Shown here piece after piece: positions 22,975 to 35,833 of a stretch of 64,000 nt of DNA; position 1 is the first letter of the stretch, and every line of letters begins with the position of its first letter. Where the stretch lies: contig JAEMWC010000030.1 in NCBI GenBank assembly GCA_016490735.1, positions 263,501 through 327,500 of the forward strand. Direction: 5' to 3'. Below the pieces are notes generated by a model, which was given only the letters and a program-made list of their open reading frames with translations, made no database searches and was not told the origin of the DNA. This stretch comes from Pachyseris speciosa. Taxonomy: Eukaryota > Cnidaria > Anthozoa > Scleractinia > Pachyseridae. The position numbers and the translations under genes are program-made.

Positions 22975-24690
22975 AACGGCCTGAAATTTAACCTGCAACC
23001 GCCGAAAAAGCTAAAGTTTTTACAACCACTGCAGAGCCCAATTCAAACCCTCATAAAATTTATGACATCCTATTGAATGAATGTATTTCTTTTTGAAAGC
23101 TTTCAAGAATAGTAGTGGTCCACTGATAACTTAACGTGACGAGCTTTGAAATAGTTTTCACATAAAGCGCAGTTGTGTCCAAGGATTCTTCCTTCTTGAA
23201 ACGGCTTTTCTTATCTTTTTTTTTTTTCTTTTTTTATACTACTGCGAACTGTTCTGATAAGGATTTTTCAAGTTATTGATGTAGATGTAGATTGAATTCC
23301 GCCCGCGGCGTTCGGTATAGATCTCATGTGAGCTTTGTGAAGGTGCATTTTTGTGCTCTATTTATGCTTCCCTTATTGTTTTCCGGGAAATTCATAATTC
23401 AGAACTGGTAAATTCCATTCAAACATCCTTGAAATTAATATTGATCGTAAAGCAGCAGCTCAGGGGGAGTAAGCAGGTGATAACAGCAAGTTGCGAAAAC
23501 TACATACCGGTGACAGTTTCCAGTCCGGTGATATAAAAATACCGGAGTCAAAGATTTGAAATAGGAGAAAACATGAAAACGGCGTCATTATCATTGTTGA
23601 AGTAAAAATAGTCATGTGAACGCTAATGATTATTTAAAACTTGACATATTAAGCTCCTATAGCCGTTGGGCATTTCTATCTTTACTAAGATGTAATTTGC
23701 ATAGCTGTCGAAATTTCTCTATGTAACTTTCCAGCGGAACTTAGCGGAGATCTCTGGCGAACTTTTGGGGAACTTTTTTTTTCTTTTTCTAAGTCATTTG
23801 TTTGTTTTAAAATCCATACTTGACATATTAAGGTAAGATTGCTCTGGTGTATTAACATATTGATTCTACACCTGTATCGATGCACCAGGAAACATCATCA
23901 ACGAATTTTACTGCGAAATGAGTAAATCACTCTTCCGGAAAGTTCGACTTTGACTTACCCACGGTGCCTTTTGGTGCTGCCTGTTTATGTTGATATAGTT
24001 TCGGAAAATGAGAAAGTCTACAAGGAATTGAGAATAACCTGTAAAAGGAAATAACTTACCTGTAAAAGGAAATAACTTTAGTCCATTTCATGACTGCTAA
24101 TGGTAATGAGCGAAGTCATACTGATTAAGGGCCCAATTACATGGTGAATTTCAACCCAGGCCCGGGTTGAAATTTCAGCCCTGTTAATCGGGCTGAGATT
24201 TCAGTTCGGCTTCCAGAACAAGTCTTCTTAAAAGACGTTTGCGATTACATGAAGAGAATTTCAGCCCGAGCTGAATTTCAACCCGGGCGAAAATTTCCCA
24301 CCTGGTTTCATAAACCGGGCTGGAAATTTCAACCCGGGTTGAATTGCTGAAGAACCTCATGTAATCACATTCAAATTTAAGCCCGGGCTGGAGAGTTTGG
24401 GCATGTGCCGTGATGGTGTTTTTGACGCCATTTTGCTTTTGTGCAAATTGGAAGAGCCGAGAAGGAACTGGGCCTCGTAGAATGAAGAGGCAGAGTGGGG
24501 TGGGGTGGGGTGGCGTGGGGTGGGGTGTGAGGTGAGATGGGTGGGACGGCCTAACGCCCAGGATGAAGTTTCAACCCGGGCAGAGATTCGCAATGTAATC
24601 GCAAAAAAATTTCAGCCCGGGGGGCGGGGCGAAATTTCAGCCCGGGCTGAAATTCGTCATGTAATCAGGCCCTAACTGCATTCCTTTTTA
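22975..24690 (+). repeat. Segmental duplication unit C, receptor missing
   Basis: The block matches the upstream regions of both GPCR genes: cctcataaaatttat near 23,050, the gggcatttctatcttt stretch near 23,668, and the final ggaaataactttagtcca near 24,070 which in A and B precedes the start codon by about 150-190 bp. It then continues across a MITE into aactgcattccttttt (compare 37,360). No receptor ORF follows. It is an orphaned promoter/5' flank. Confidence 0.7.
24129..24672. mobile_element. Harbinger-like MITE 1 with TAA target duplication
   Basis: The ends gggcccaattacatgg and catgtaatcaggccc are inverted, flanked by TAA at 24,126-24,128 and 24,673-24,675. The interior is packed with palindromic variants of aatttcagcccgggctgaaatt and a (GGGGT)n tract near 24,490-24,535. 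It interrupts duplication unit C. PIF/Harbinger elements make 3-bp TWA duplications. Confidence 0.85.
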
Positions 24691-24692
24691 GG

Positions 24693-25500
24693 ATACTTCA
24701 CAAATTAATGTGATCAAGTAAGCTGAAGCCACTCTAAGGGGGTGATTACATGGCGAATTTCAGCTCGGGCTGAAATTTCAGCCCGGTGGAGCGGGCTGAA
24801 ATACTGTTGCGATAACATTACAAATTTCAGTCCGGGCTGAAATCTTTTCTCCTTCGCAGCCGTCTTGTTGCCTAAATAAACATCCTCACTGCTCATGCTC
24901 ACGTTGCCTTTTCAGTCCGGGCTGAAATTCCACTTCGATTACATGGACTTTTTGCGGATTTTTCAGCCCGTTTGCCCGGACTGAAAATCCTAAACCGGGC
25001 TAGGATTTTCAGCCCGGGCTGAAACCTTCTCCATGTAATCGCCACTTTCATTTCAAGAGGGTTTCTTTCAGAACCAGGGCTGAAATCTCAGCGCGGGTAA
25101 CCGGGCTGAAGTTCGCCATGTAATCACCCCTAAGGGCACTAAGGCCACAAGGTAGCGGGCATTACCCCTTAAATCTACCAAAGCAAAGGTTGAGCCCAAG
25201 AATTAGCTGCCATGGACAGCTGTCTCGGCCTTTTTAGGCCTCATCAGCATGGCATAGCTAATGCTTAGGCTCAAGTACCCGCATATCAATAAAACAAGCA
25301 ATGAAAACGTAAAGCTTGTGGGATGTGGCTGGAGTGACAAATACTTCACAAATTAATGTGATCAAGTAAGCTGAAGCCACTCTAAGGGCACTAAGACCAC
25401 AAGGTAGCGGGCATTACCCTTAAATCTACCAAAGCAAAGATTGAGCCCAAGCATTAGCAGCCATGGACAGCTGTTTCGGCCTTTTTAGTGATATCTCCGG
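24693..25500. repeat. Two-copy ~256-bp tandem duplication
   Basis: The unit starting tacttcacaaattaatgtg occurs at 24,693 and 25,345. The first copy contains MITE 2; the second is uninterrupted across the same site (actctaagggcac at about 25,379). Each unit also contains an imperfect inverted repeat around attagctgccatgg. Confidence 0.85.
24738..25130. mobile_element. Harbinger-like MITE 2 with TAA target duplication
   Basis: The 393-bp element starts gggggtgattacatggc and ends gccatgtaatcacccc, with TAA at 24,735-24,737 and 25,131-25,133. It is full of ttcagcccgggctgaaa palindromes and clearly related to MITE 1. The intact pre-insertion site is preserved in the neighbouring tandem copy, proving exact borders. 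Confidence 0.92.
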
Positions 25501-25799
25501 TTCTACAAGGCTTGACGGTAAAATACCGATCTGTTTATGGGTGCATTTTCCTGTAAGACTGTTTATGATGCGCCGCCTACAGGTTTTTACGGCTCGCATT
25601 CGCAGATTCACTAAAAAGCTGTTTATGGTGCTAGCAAAGGTTTATAGGAAGTGTTGTTATTTTTGACACGCGCTTGCAAATGTGAATTTGCAGCGTCCGG
25701 AAAGAAAATAAAGTGTCATGATCATGCTATTCGGCAACAACAACACCTTTATTCGGGATAGTCAAAATCAACAGGAAGAAGGCGATAAGCAAGCTCATA

Positions 25800-28135
25800 C
25801 ATACGAATGACTCTTTCTGTGTATGTATTTATAAAAATGTGTACTTGATATGTAAAATGATGCATAACTTGATAAATAAAAATGGATACAACTTGATTTA
25901 TAACGAGAATCACTTCGTGAATTTTACTGGGGCCACTTTTGCCTTGGCAACCCACGTTTACACAAGTATGCATAAGGGTCGTTTACATCAAGAAGTTTAT
26001 CGCGGGACATGAAAATCTATTTTATCGCAAATATTCTTTGGAGAAAAAAACGTCTAATTACTAATGTGAAAAGAGAAAATGATATTTGCCTGTGTACTCA
26101 TTTCGATAATAGAATTACGCCTCGGCTTTCATAAAAATCTTCCCTGCTAGCAGAGGTCTTTTCTGCCAGCAGGGCCGGAAATAAAAATCACGCCGGCCAA
26201 GGGCGCCTATGCTTTGTCGCATAAAAATTGGCATAAAATCTACATTAAATCAAACAGCTGATTCTTAACGATATCCGAAAAAGTAAATTTAATTTAGTCA
26301 TAGTTTACAATTTTTGAAAACGCGGTCACCCTGTGCTGTTGAAGACGGTTTTTTGTCTTCAAATCACGGGCTCGAAAAGTCCAGTTGTTGGCCCGGTTGT
26401 TCGAAAGCCGATTAACGTAATCCAGGATTAGCGTAAACTTTGGTAGCAGTTTTTAAGTTTTCGATGGAAGTATCTTTTATTGCTTTTTGTTTTTCATGAT
26501 AGACATTCCCTAATCTAAGATTTTGCAGAATATCAGCATTGAACAACGTTCGTGGATAGAGAAATAAACTCCTTGATTAAGTTTTAATCTTGGATTAGGG
26601 TTAATCGGCTTTCGAACAACCCGGCCCAGGTAATTATGGCACGTTGCGGGCCAAATCTACAAACTTCCAGGGTCTCGTTTTCATTCCTAAAACGGACAAA
26701 TTACTTCCTTGGCACTTAAAATAAAAAGGAAAAACATAAATCGATGTTTAGGTAGCCTCAGAATGGAAGATCAAGGTGAACGGAGCCCTTAAACTTTTCT
26801 TGTGAATAATTTTTCCTTCCCTCAACCGCGACGAAAACAAGGCGATCGGTGCGCTTTCAAGAGAGTTTTGAATACAGATAGCGGATTTAAAGCAGCTGCC
26901 TGGACTTTACAAGACAAAAATGGCAATGTACATATTAGTTGGAAGTTGAATTCAGCTTTTAGCACGATAGGCAAAGCCACAGCCGATAAAATAACTGCAA
27001 AATTTGTGGGAAAAACTCACGCTTTCGCTTTTGCGTGAATAATTAATTCGAACACGCGTTCACGCAGCGAATCGCGTCAGTGAAATTTCGAATATTTTTT
27101 GTGCTTTTAGATAAGTTTTTTTTTGCCTCATCTTGAATGAAAATTTATTGTTATTGAACTTCCTGTCGCGTTTCTTTCATTTGCTTGCCTTCATTTGAGA
27201 GTTTTAGTGCACGCTGGATTTGGATTTCTGTACATCTACGGCGACCCCGTGATTTGTTTGTTTAGTATATTCGCTTTCCTCAAATATATTTTTATTTAGT
27301 CTTGTTCAGCTTCTACGGAACTACTGGGGATAGAGCTAGGTTGGTACTAAATTACACAGTTGAAAAACGATTTATTTCAAAATAATTGCCTTGTTTTTGT
27401 CGTCTTTTTGATTTCTTCTTTTTGAATTCGTTTTACGTGTGTTTTTCGCCGAGGACTTCGGTATAAGAATCGAAGGAATCCTTTTAAAGAGAAACTTTTT
27501 TAACATGCTACTCTTGTTCTTGAGACGTCTTATAAAACGCAGTGAATAAACTTACGTTTTACAAGAGATTGATGTAAAGATAGTTTTGAAATATGTTCGC
27601 TTTGATTCTCGATAAAAGGTTCACTCTCAAGTGCAGTGGTCGCTCATAAATACGTCTCTCAAAAAATCCACTCTTAAGTTTTCGCACATGAAGTAGTCTC
27701 TCGTAAAGGTTGTAGAAGTTTTCGTGCCCCCAAAAGTTATAATCTTTGTCTGGAATGCCTTCGATTGCCTCGAGTAAAGTTACTATGTGCACTTCGAGAA
27801 ATTTGTCACAGCGGAAAGCGGGGCCCTGGAAACGAGACTTTGAAAAAAGGAAAGGAACAAACAGCATTTTATGACCGGTTCCAGCCTTCGGCTGGCCCCG
27901 GTAAAAATGTTCACGACTTGATGTATAAAAGTGTGCACACTACAAAGGCAACTTGATATGTAAAAATATGCATAACTTGATACAACTTGATTTATAAAAA
28001 TGTGTACAACTTGATGTATAAAAGTGTGCGGGCACAACTTGATATGTAAAAATATGCATAACTTGATAAATAAAAATGGCTACAACTTGATTTATAAAAA
28101 TGTGTACAATTTGATTTGCAAAATTGCAAAATGTC
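25800..28135. repeat. Interspersed ~23-bp repeats and unassigned sequence
   Basis: Units of the type acaacttgatttataaaaatg are clustered at about 25,840-25,900 and 27,915-28,130. Both minus- and plus-strand ORFs there (IHQVVHIFINQV-like) are repeat translations. Between them is one MITE (26,391-26,626); a 78-codon ORF at 26,802-27,038 is unsupported by splice or homology evidence. Confidence 0.65.
26391..26626. mobile_element. MITE with ttgttcgaaagccgattaa ends
   Basis: The left end ggttgttcgaaagccgat (about 26,395) is mirrored at 26,604-26,625 (atcggctttcgaacaacc). Inside each end a taatcc-type motif continues the symmetry for about 40 bp. Short and non-coding. Confidence 0.7.
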
Positions 28136-30019
28136 ATTTGCACTTGAAAGAAAAATTCAAATCAAAATACTTTCAACACACTTTTAAAAATTGCAAAATA
28201 ATTGCTTGATACAGAAAAAATGGTTTTGGCATACATATATGACAAAATGGTTTGAATGTAAAGTGATTGTTGTATAAAAATGCTTCTTGACATGAAATCT
28301 AAAATTCATAGAATTACAATAAATCTAATTAATAACTAAGAGTGCACAGTAAGGTGCAAGTAGAATCAGTCAGATAAAATTAAGAATGGTGGCAAGGGCA
28401 GTTACGGGAGAGGAACCAGTTGCAGGGCGTGTCGATTTTATAAGTAGTGTCCAGCCAAATAAAATAAGATGGCGGCCGAGTTGGCGGCCGATAATATGGT
28501 CGATATAATCAAATGAGTATCCCTTTTTAAGTCGTGAATGCGCACAAGCGCAATGAACGACTTATAGCTGTCTGTTGAAAAGGGGGTAAATTTTGGTGTA
28601 AACTCCCTGGGTAACCAGGCAGATGGTCAAAATGGCTGTCGTGTATTTCACAGTGAGTGACTTCAAGATAGCAGCGGGCCGTTCTCAGAGGGAAAACACA
28701 GCTTTTTAAAACTGTAATATTAAGGGTCACTCGACAGCTTAAATAGTGGAAATCATGCAGTTAGTTCATAGCGAAGAAATAACTCTTAGAGGACAAATTG
28801 TGGTTTTGGCGCTTCGCGAATTACTGCGAATCATCACAAGAATTGTTGACTTTCTCAGAAGTGTTTCAGCACTTCATGGTAATCCACCTTGCAAGAAAAT
28901 TACAGGTTTGAATGTGAATTTTTACCGTGCTTTATCTTTAATCGACCGATTGACTGTATTCCAAGCACCTTTGGCGAAATTTGCTAATGTAGTCAAAATA
29001 AATTGTGCTTCGAAGCAGTGTGTTCAAAGTGATTCGAAATTCGCTGGCTTGCTTCGGCATCGTCGAGTAGATTAGCTCGAGGCAAAAATTGAACGCGTTT
29101 GTTTTTCAGGCATATTCAACATTCTTTTCTGGGATAATTTTTCATTTAGGAAAGATAATTGTCCGTTTTTCTGAATGTCTTATTTCGCGGAATTTCGTTA
29201 TCCTCGTAACGCATATCAAATTCGCCCATCTGAATAAAATTTCACTTCGAATGTTTAAAAATTTTGTGCTTCAAAGCAGTGTGTTGAAAGTGACTCGAAA
29301 TTCGCTGGCTTGCTGTTTTTCCTGAGTGTCTTAATTCACGTAACAATGAAATCCTCGCAACGCATATCAAGTATTACTGAAGTATCAAATGTTTAAAATT
29401 TTTTATTTTAAGTTCTCTTTTTTGGGGGAGGGAGTTTTGATTGCCAAGAAGAGTTTCTTGAAAATTAGGAAGTTTGTAAGTTGTTTGCTTGCATAGTGCC
29501 AATGAAGAGTGGAGTGGATTTTTTCAAAACCCTGGCACACCAAGTGGTAATTTGCAAACTTTTGAAATTCTTACTGAGGATAAAATAAAGAATTGCCAAA
29601 ACAACATTTTCACTGCTGATGTTGATAGTAAAACCAAGGAAAATGATAATATTGATGACTGGTGGGTAGTTGTTGAATGCCCTTCAGAGGTTATAGATTC
29701 AGTGTTGCAGCAACCAGATGTAGGAGAAAATTCAGACAGAATTGTTTTTTGCACCAGGAGAAGGAAACAAACCATGTTTCAGCTATCACTTAACTTTGAC
29801 AGATCTCATTCTAAGCTACACAGTCAAGATTTTGGCCAATTCTTGCCTTAATTTACCATCACCAACCTCTTGCTACTCTTAACACCACATTCACGACTTG
29901 GCTCAGAGAGCCCTTTGATTTATAAGCTGGGGGCAGCGCCAAAAGAATTTATCCGAAATGAAAAATTTAGAATGAAGTTGCCTCGTTCCATAAAGAAATT
30001 GCAGCCGCTATAAGACTAC
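28136..30019. other. Unassigned region with one possible exon
   Basis: A stretch of about 60 bp (gcagtgtgtt..aagtga.tcgaaattcgctggcttgct) is present at 29,000-29,060 and again at 29,255-29,315. At about 29,495-29,851, after a possible acceptor (gcatag), an acidic open frame runs 118 codons (SANEEWSGFFQNPG ... DFGQFLP); I do not recognise it and it has no visible neighbouring exon. Nothing else is supportable. Confidence 0.35.
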
Positions 30020-30186
30020 TGTACGATGTTTCGTGTAGGTTACATGAGCAATGTGTTGCTATACTTCGGGATGTCTTACACGAATAGAGTAGTGTAAAAA
30101 GGGGGCGGTGAGCGTCGTTGGACATTAAAGACTTTTGTTATGTTTAATCCGGCTCATCTAGTTGAATCTGTTTCTGGTATTCTACA
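30020..30186 (+). repeat. 5' LTR of gypsy-like element
   Basis: 167 bp starting TG and ending CA; the first 40 bp recur at 35,834 with two differences. It includes a taaaga box and a short R/U5-like 3' part before the primer-binding site. Confidence 0.8.
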
Positions 30187-30239
30187 ACTGGCGACGAGGA
30201 TGCTCTTTAGGGTGTGAACGCTGTTTTTTATTGAAGATG

Positions 30240-31469
30240 AGTTTGAGAGATTTGGATATTGGAGGAATTCGAGTAGCGTGGGGACCGAGTGGAAACGATG
30301 GCTTCGTGGTTTTCAGTTATATGCAGATGGAAAAGGTTTGATTATTGTCCCCGAGGAGATAACAAAGTGCAGAGGTGAGCACTCCTTCTGCATTGCGCTG
30401 GACCGGATGTTCAAAATATTTTTGATGTTTTGCCCGAGACTGGTAGTGCGAACGATGATCAGAAGGCTGAAGATGCTCTAACCAGGCATTTTTTCACACA
30501 AATCAACACTCCATATGAGCGACATTTATTCAGAGAAATGGTGCAAGGGGGAGATGAACGATTGAACAGTTTGCGGTTCGACTGAGGCGGAAAGCTCAGC
30601 AATGTGATTATGGCGATCAAATGGAGGCTTAGATCAGGGATCAAATAGTATCGAAGTGTCGTTCCAAAGAGTTACGGCGGAAAAAAGCCAAACCCTCACA
30701 CTTCAAACCTTATAGGAGATGGCCCGGAATTACGAGGCAGTAAAAAAGCAAACCCAAAGTATGAGTCTCTCCAGTGGGTTCAGTGAACCGAGTTGATGAT
30801 AGAATGGCCAGACGGAATAGTCGAGAATATAAGGCACAATCAGGTGGTGAATGTTATCGGTGTGGAAGGCGTGGACATTTTGCTAGAGACTCCATGTGTC
30901 CAGCCAGGACAAAAGTGTGCTCAAAATGTTCTCAAGTGGGACATTTTGCAAGTTTATGCAAAACCAAAGTTACAGAAATTCCCAGTAGGTCACGTGTCAA
31001 ATATATGCAGGTGGATGATTGTAAGTAAGAGGAAGACGAGTACGTGTTTGCAGCTGCCGGTGAGGTTCAAGGTGGAAAAATCACAGTTAACCTTGGAGGT
31101 ATCCCAGTGAAGATGATAATTGATTCTGGAGCAAGTGCAAATGTCATCAGCCAAACATTGTGGGAACAATTAAAGAAGCAACATATCAAGTGTGCATCAA
31201 GAAGAAGTACAAAGAAGTTGTATGCCTATGGTGACATTACCCCTCTTGAAGCGATTGGAACTTTTACAGCAGATATGAGTTTAGGCAGCAAGTGTGTGTC
31301 AGCTGAAGTTACGGTTATCAAAGGGCAAGGAGAACCATTACTGGACAGAGAATCAGCCATTGAATTGGGAGTCTTGAAACTGCAAGTGTCATTGAACCGT
31401 GTGTTAGATCACAGTGAACTCACAACAAGATACAAGAATGTTTTTACTGGAATTGGAAACATCGCGTAG
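30240..31469 (+). pseudogene. gag zinc knuckles and aspartic protease
   Basis: The gag part (about 30,240-30,770) is broken into short frames. At about 30,846-30,966 there are two zinc knuckles: CYRCGRRGHFARDSMC (CX2CX4HX6C) and CSKCSQVGHFASLC (CX2CX4HX4C). After a frame break, the protease domain at 31,044-31,469 shows VKMIIDSGASANVIS with the DSGA active site and a downstream flap-like region. The frame ends where the DNA transposon begins (about 31,461). Confidence 0.85.
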
Positions 31470-33087
31470 AATTCCCTATCCAGTGCGGTCAAACAAAAAT
31501 CCCCGTCGGGGTGGGGGTCAGTTTTTTGCCGTTTTTCACCGTGACATCACTAAATGAAGCATACATGAATCAAAAGACAATACATGGAGTCTTACATGAT
31601 ATAATGCCCTTGAAAAACAAAAAAGATGGCGACTCGACCCGTGAAAAATTAGAGAATGTTAGCATCGGTAACGAGTGCGAGTACGAGAACAAGTACAACT
31701 TGTACTCGTTCTCGAAGTTGTGCTGCGCGTATTTAGGTAAGCGTATAATACTGTATACTACATAATACCGGTAATCAAATGTTAGCTCAATAGAGCTACT
31801 CTGATAATTCGAGTTGAAATAAAGTGTATGTATAAGTATATTTCATATCCTGTCACTGAGTATGAATGGCATCATCCAGCAGAAAGCAAAGTGCTAGCTT
31901 AATAAGCTGTTTTGGAGATTGCTGTTCCGTTTTTCAACGAGAAATAAGCTTATGTAGGAATTAAGTATTTCATAGGATCATGTATTGAGCTTGATAAGCT
32001 TAGCCCTGAGTCTTGTTTTCCAGGTCACTTCAAAGAACAACACAAAGCGTTCGCGAAAACTAAATTTTCACAACAAATCGTTACTAAATTTCATCAAAGT
32101 TGAATGAATCGTTCAACAAAAGTATACTTACGTTCCTGTAAGTTCCATCTTGGTGGGAACCGCGTGTTATGATAAAAAAGGAAATGATAGTTGATCAGAT
32201 TGCAAAGAAAGACCTTATGAAAAGTGTTGAACTCAACTGAGCTAAAAACCACACCAATTCTTTGGCAAAATATCAACATTTTAAGCTGCTTTTCAAGTTG
32301 AAATCCCCCAAATTATTTACCCAACACTTGAGGAGTGTTAGTATATGATTATTACTGCTTTAAACTAAAAGAAATAGTTCCAAATCAAACGCAATTTCCT
32401 TTTGACAAACTCGTACTCACCGCTACGACTTTTCGCTGCAAAGTCGTCCCAGACCGACTTGGCGGGACGAGTTGAGCACGTGGAGCTGCGCAGTATGGAT
32501 GCGCAGCAATCAAAATCCCAGAACTCGTACTCGAAGTCGTACTCGTTGTCAATGCTAACATTCTCTATTGTTTACGACTTTACAACAAGTTTTCTGAAAG
32601 TTTTCTTCGCGCGGACCTCCCCTGACGGGCTCAGGCTAAATGCAAAGGAAAACAAAAAAACAGTTTTTATCATATTCCTCGGATTGAAAGGCTGTGATGG
32701 CTTTGAAGGTATACGATAGACATCAGCATTTCCACTGGTACCCTTCGGATTCTCAGCCAACTTTGGCCTTAATCCTTCGATGAAAGTCCTCGAAGGTGCT
32801 TTTCCATACTGAAATGGCGAGATTGAGCTTGATTTTTAGCGGAAAAAACAGAGCGATCCGATAACCTGGTGTTTATCTAAGGTAAGATCTTGAATATGAT
32901 GTTTCTCGTCACCTCAATTCCGGTGGTACCCATTTAGAAATCGCTACGAACCAAACGCAAAAACAGACAAAGATCCACTCAAAGTCGTTAAAATCTTACA
33001 ATTCCGCCATATTTTAAAGATCACTACATGGCTCAAATGCGGCTTTAGCCTATTAAAGCCCCGGATGTGACTGGGAATTCTACGCGA
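31461..33087. mobile_element. 1.6-kb DNA element inside the LTR element
   Basis: Its ends are inverted: cgcgtagaattccc at 31,461-31,474 and gggaattctacgcg at 33,074-33,087. The protease frame stops at the left end and RT-proximal coding (LKDFQLKLH) resumes immediately after the right end. No transposase was found, so it is non-autonomous. It contains another MITE (31,651-32,566). The target duplication was not resolved. Confidence 0.75.
31651..32566. mobile_element. MITE nested in the nested element
   Basis: The left end agagaatgttagcat is mirrored by right end atgctaacattctct; inside the ends, gtactcgt-type sequence is inverted at both sides (cgagtacgag / ctcgtactcg). ATT is present at 31,648-31,650 and 32,567-32,569 as a possible 3-bp target duplication. 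916 bp. Confidence 0.75.
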
Positions 33088-34310
33088 CGGTTGAAAGACT
33101 TTCAACTGAAGCTACACAATGACCAACAAGTCCAGCCAGTTGCACAGCCTTTGCGGCGTCCTGCATTCAGCTTAAAGGAAAAGATTGAAAAGAAGCTCAA
33201 TGAATTGTTACCAGAAGACATCATTGAGCAGGTTGAGGGCCAACAAAGCTCTCATTTGTGAAAGGCATCCAATACCCACAACTGATGAAGTCCTAGAGGA
33301 TATGCAAGAAGCCAGTGTATTCACCAAATTAGACCTGAAGTGGGGAAATCACCAAATTGAGCTTAGCGAGGAGTCCCGCAGCATCACGACGTTTGTAACA
33401 CATAAAGGGCTGTTCAGATACAAGAGACTGATGTTTGGCATCACATCAGCGCCTGAGAAGTATCAGCAGGTAATTCAGCAAGTTTTGAATGATTGCAGTG
33501 GAACGGAAAACATTTCGGATGATATTATTGTCTATGGTTCTGATACAGCGGAGCATGATGAGCGACTGCAAAAAGTGCTGATCAGGTTGATAGACAAGGG
33601 TCTCAAACTCAATGAAGAGGAATGTGTTTGATATGCCAAGGCTTACATTTATGGGCCTAGTGCTGTCAGAACAAGGGGTGGGCCCAACTGAAGAGAAAGT
33701 TAAAGCAGTGAACGAAGCTCGTGAACCACAAAATGTGTCAGAAGTCAAGCGTTTCTTGGGCCTAGTGAATTTCAATGCACGATTTATTCCTGACCTTGCC
33801 ACGGTAGCAGAGCCTTTGCGAAGAGTGACGAAGAAGGGAGAACCATTTATTATTGGACCTGAGCAGCAAGTAGCCTTTGCAGAACTGAAGAGACGGTTGG
33901 CTCAAGCAGACACATTAGGATACTTTGACCGTACAGCCAAGACAAATATCATTACAGATGCGAGCCCAGTTGGCTTGGGGGCAGTCCTGGTTCAAGAACA
34001 GAAGGGAGAAAACCGTGTGATACGTTATGGGGGCAGAGGACTTCCTGATGTAGAACGACGGTATTCGGAAACAGAGAAGGAGGCCCTAGGGATTGTGTGG
34101 GCTTTTGAGAAGTTTCATGTGTATCTTTATGGAGTAGATTTTGAACTGTGGACGGACCACAAACCTCTGGAATTCATCTATTCAGCTCGGTCCAGACCCT
34201 CTGCAAGAATCGAGAGGTGGGTCCTGCGGTTACAGCCGTTCCTTCTCTGTGACGTATTTACCAGGGCACATGAATATTGCAGATGCAGTCTCGGCTTACC
34301 AAGATTGAGC
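33088..34310 (+). pseudogene. Reverse transcriptase and RNase H of gypsy-like element
   Basis: The RT is visible as VFTKLDLKWG, ITTFVTHKGLFRYKRLMFG and the catalytic region NISDDIIVYG at about 33,510-33,540. An internal deletion at about 33,240 removes the segment before NKALICERHPIP, and a frame change occurs at about 33,630. The connection and RNase H follow: FLGLVNFNARFIPDL, NIITDASPVGLGAVL, ETEKEALGIVWAFEKF, LWTDHKPLEFIY. Frame is lost again at about 34,250. Confidence 0.9.
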
Positions 34311-35729
34311 AAGCGCGGACCAGGAATGTAGCAGAAGAATACATCAGATTTGTTGCAAATACGGCTGTGCCACGAGCCATGACCACTGAAGAAATAGAAG
34401 AAGAGTCTGCAGTAGATGAAGAATTAGAGCACGTGCGACGAAGTATCGAGACAGGAAATTGGGAGAATCCCAACTGTGCAAACTACGAGCCAATCAGAGA
34501 TGAGCTATGTCTTTTTGGAAAGATTGTTCTTCGAGGAACTAGAATTGTTGTACCAAATAAGATAAGAGCAAGAGTGATTGAATTAGGCCATGAAGGGCAC
34601 CAAGGAATGGCAAAAATGAAACACGCTTACGTACAAAGGTTTGGTGGCCAGGTATCGACAGGGAAGCTGAAACATTCTGTAAAACGTGCCATGGATGTCA
34701 AGTTGTGAGTGGACCAAGCAATCCTGAACCTCTTCGCATGACTTAATTGCCTCAAGGACCTTGGCAAGACATTGAAATTGATCTCATGGGTCCACTACCT
34801 TCTGGAGACTATGTTTTTGCAGTGACTGACTATTACAGTCAATATGTGTAAGTTAGCATTTCGAAGAAAAATACGGCAGATGTGACCATCAATAGCCTAG
34901 AAAGTATGTTTGCGACTCACGGTTTGCCCTACACAGTGACAAGTGATAATGGTCCTCATTTCGTGGCAGAATCTTTTCAAACATTCTTAAGGGACAATGG
35001 AATTAAGCACAGAAAGATCACTCCTTTGTGGCCGCAGGCTAACGGTGAGATAGAGCGCCAAAACAGGTCACTCCTCAAACGAATGCAGATTGCACAAGTT
35101 GAGAGAGAAGATTGGAAGAAGGCTGTGCAGACGTATTTAGTTGCATATCGGAACACCCCTCATCCAAGCACAGGTGTGTGCCCAGCAGAGTTGTTATTCG
35201 GAAGAAAATTACGCACAAAATTGCCAGAGTTGAGGGAGGTCGCTAAGCTGGATGAAGAAGTGAGAGATCGAGACAAAGACAAAAAGGCCAAGATGAAAGA
35301 ATACGCTGACACAGCTCGTAGGGCGGAAGAATTCAAAATGGTTTGGTGGCAGGAGACAAAGTTTTGCTAAAACAACAGCGGCTAAACAAGTGGACCACTC
35401 CATTTGAGAGTCCACCTTCTGAGCTGATTTACAAGCGTGGAAACAGTGTTCTGATTGACTCGCCTGAAGGAACCCAATATAAGAGGAACACTACACGTGT
35501 GAAGCTCTACCATGAAAGAGACAAACAGCTCAGTGGACCTTTGCAGGAAGAGCAACTAGTACTTCAGGAGATGGAAGCTGGAGATGTTCCTGGTGATCAG
35601 AGAGGTACAGGACAAGGGGAGGAAGACAATCTGAAGCCGAGGATGGAGGATAGTTCCCCTGTGAAATCTCCGCGACCGGTGCGGACACGGCACGTACCAA
35701 AGAAGTTAGAAGACTTCGTCTTGTATTGA
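34277..35729 (+). pseudogene. Integrase of gypsy-like element
   Basis: The N-terminal zinc-binding part (ELGHEGHQGMAKMKHAYVQRF) lies at about 34,580-34,640. The catalytic core has Asp in FAVTDYYSQYV (about 34,815), Asp in TVTSDNGPHFVAESF (about 34,935) and Glu in GEIERQN (about 35,045), the DDE triad. The C-terminal part (VAGDKVLLKQQRLNKW) runs to KKLEDFVLY and stops at 35,729. Stops near 34,743 and 34,850 and a frame change near 35,345 break it. Confidence 0.9.
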
Positions 35730-35833
35730 ACATTTGGAACATTGATCTGTGAATGTACTTTGAGCTTTGGTGAGGTTGAGTTTGTTATTCCTATCTACTA
35801 GATTTTTGTGTTTTCTCTGAAGAAGGAAAAAGA

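Noticed and set aside
26802..27038. 78-codon ORF as a gene
   Set aside because: It has no upstream promoter-like or splice evidence and no recognisable family; it is left as unsupported.
27783..28143. Repetitive IHQVV-type proteins
   Set aside because: They are translations of the acaacttgatttataaaaatg repeat in several frames.
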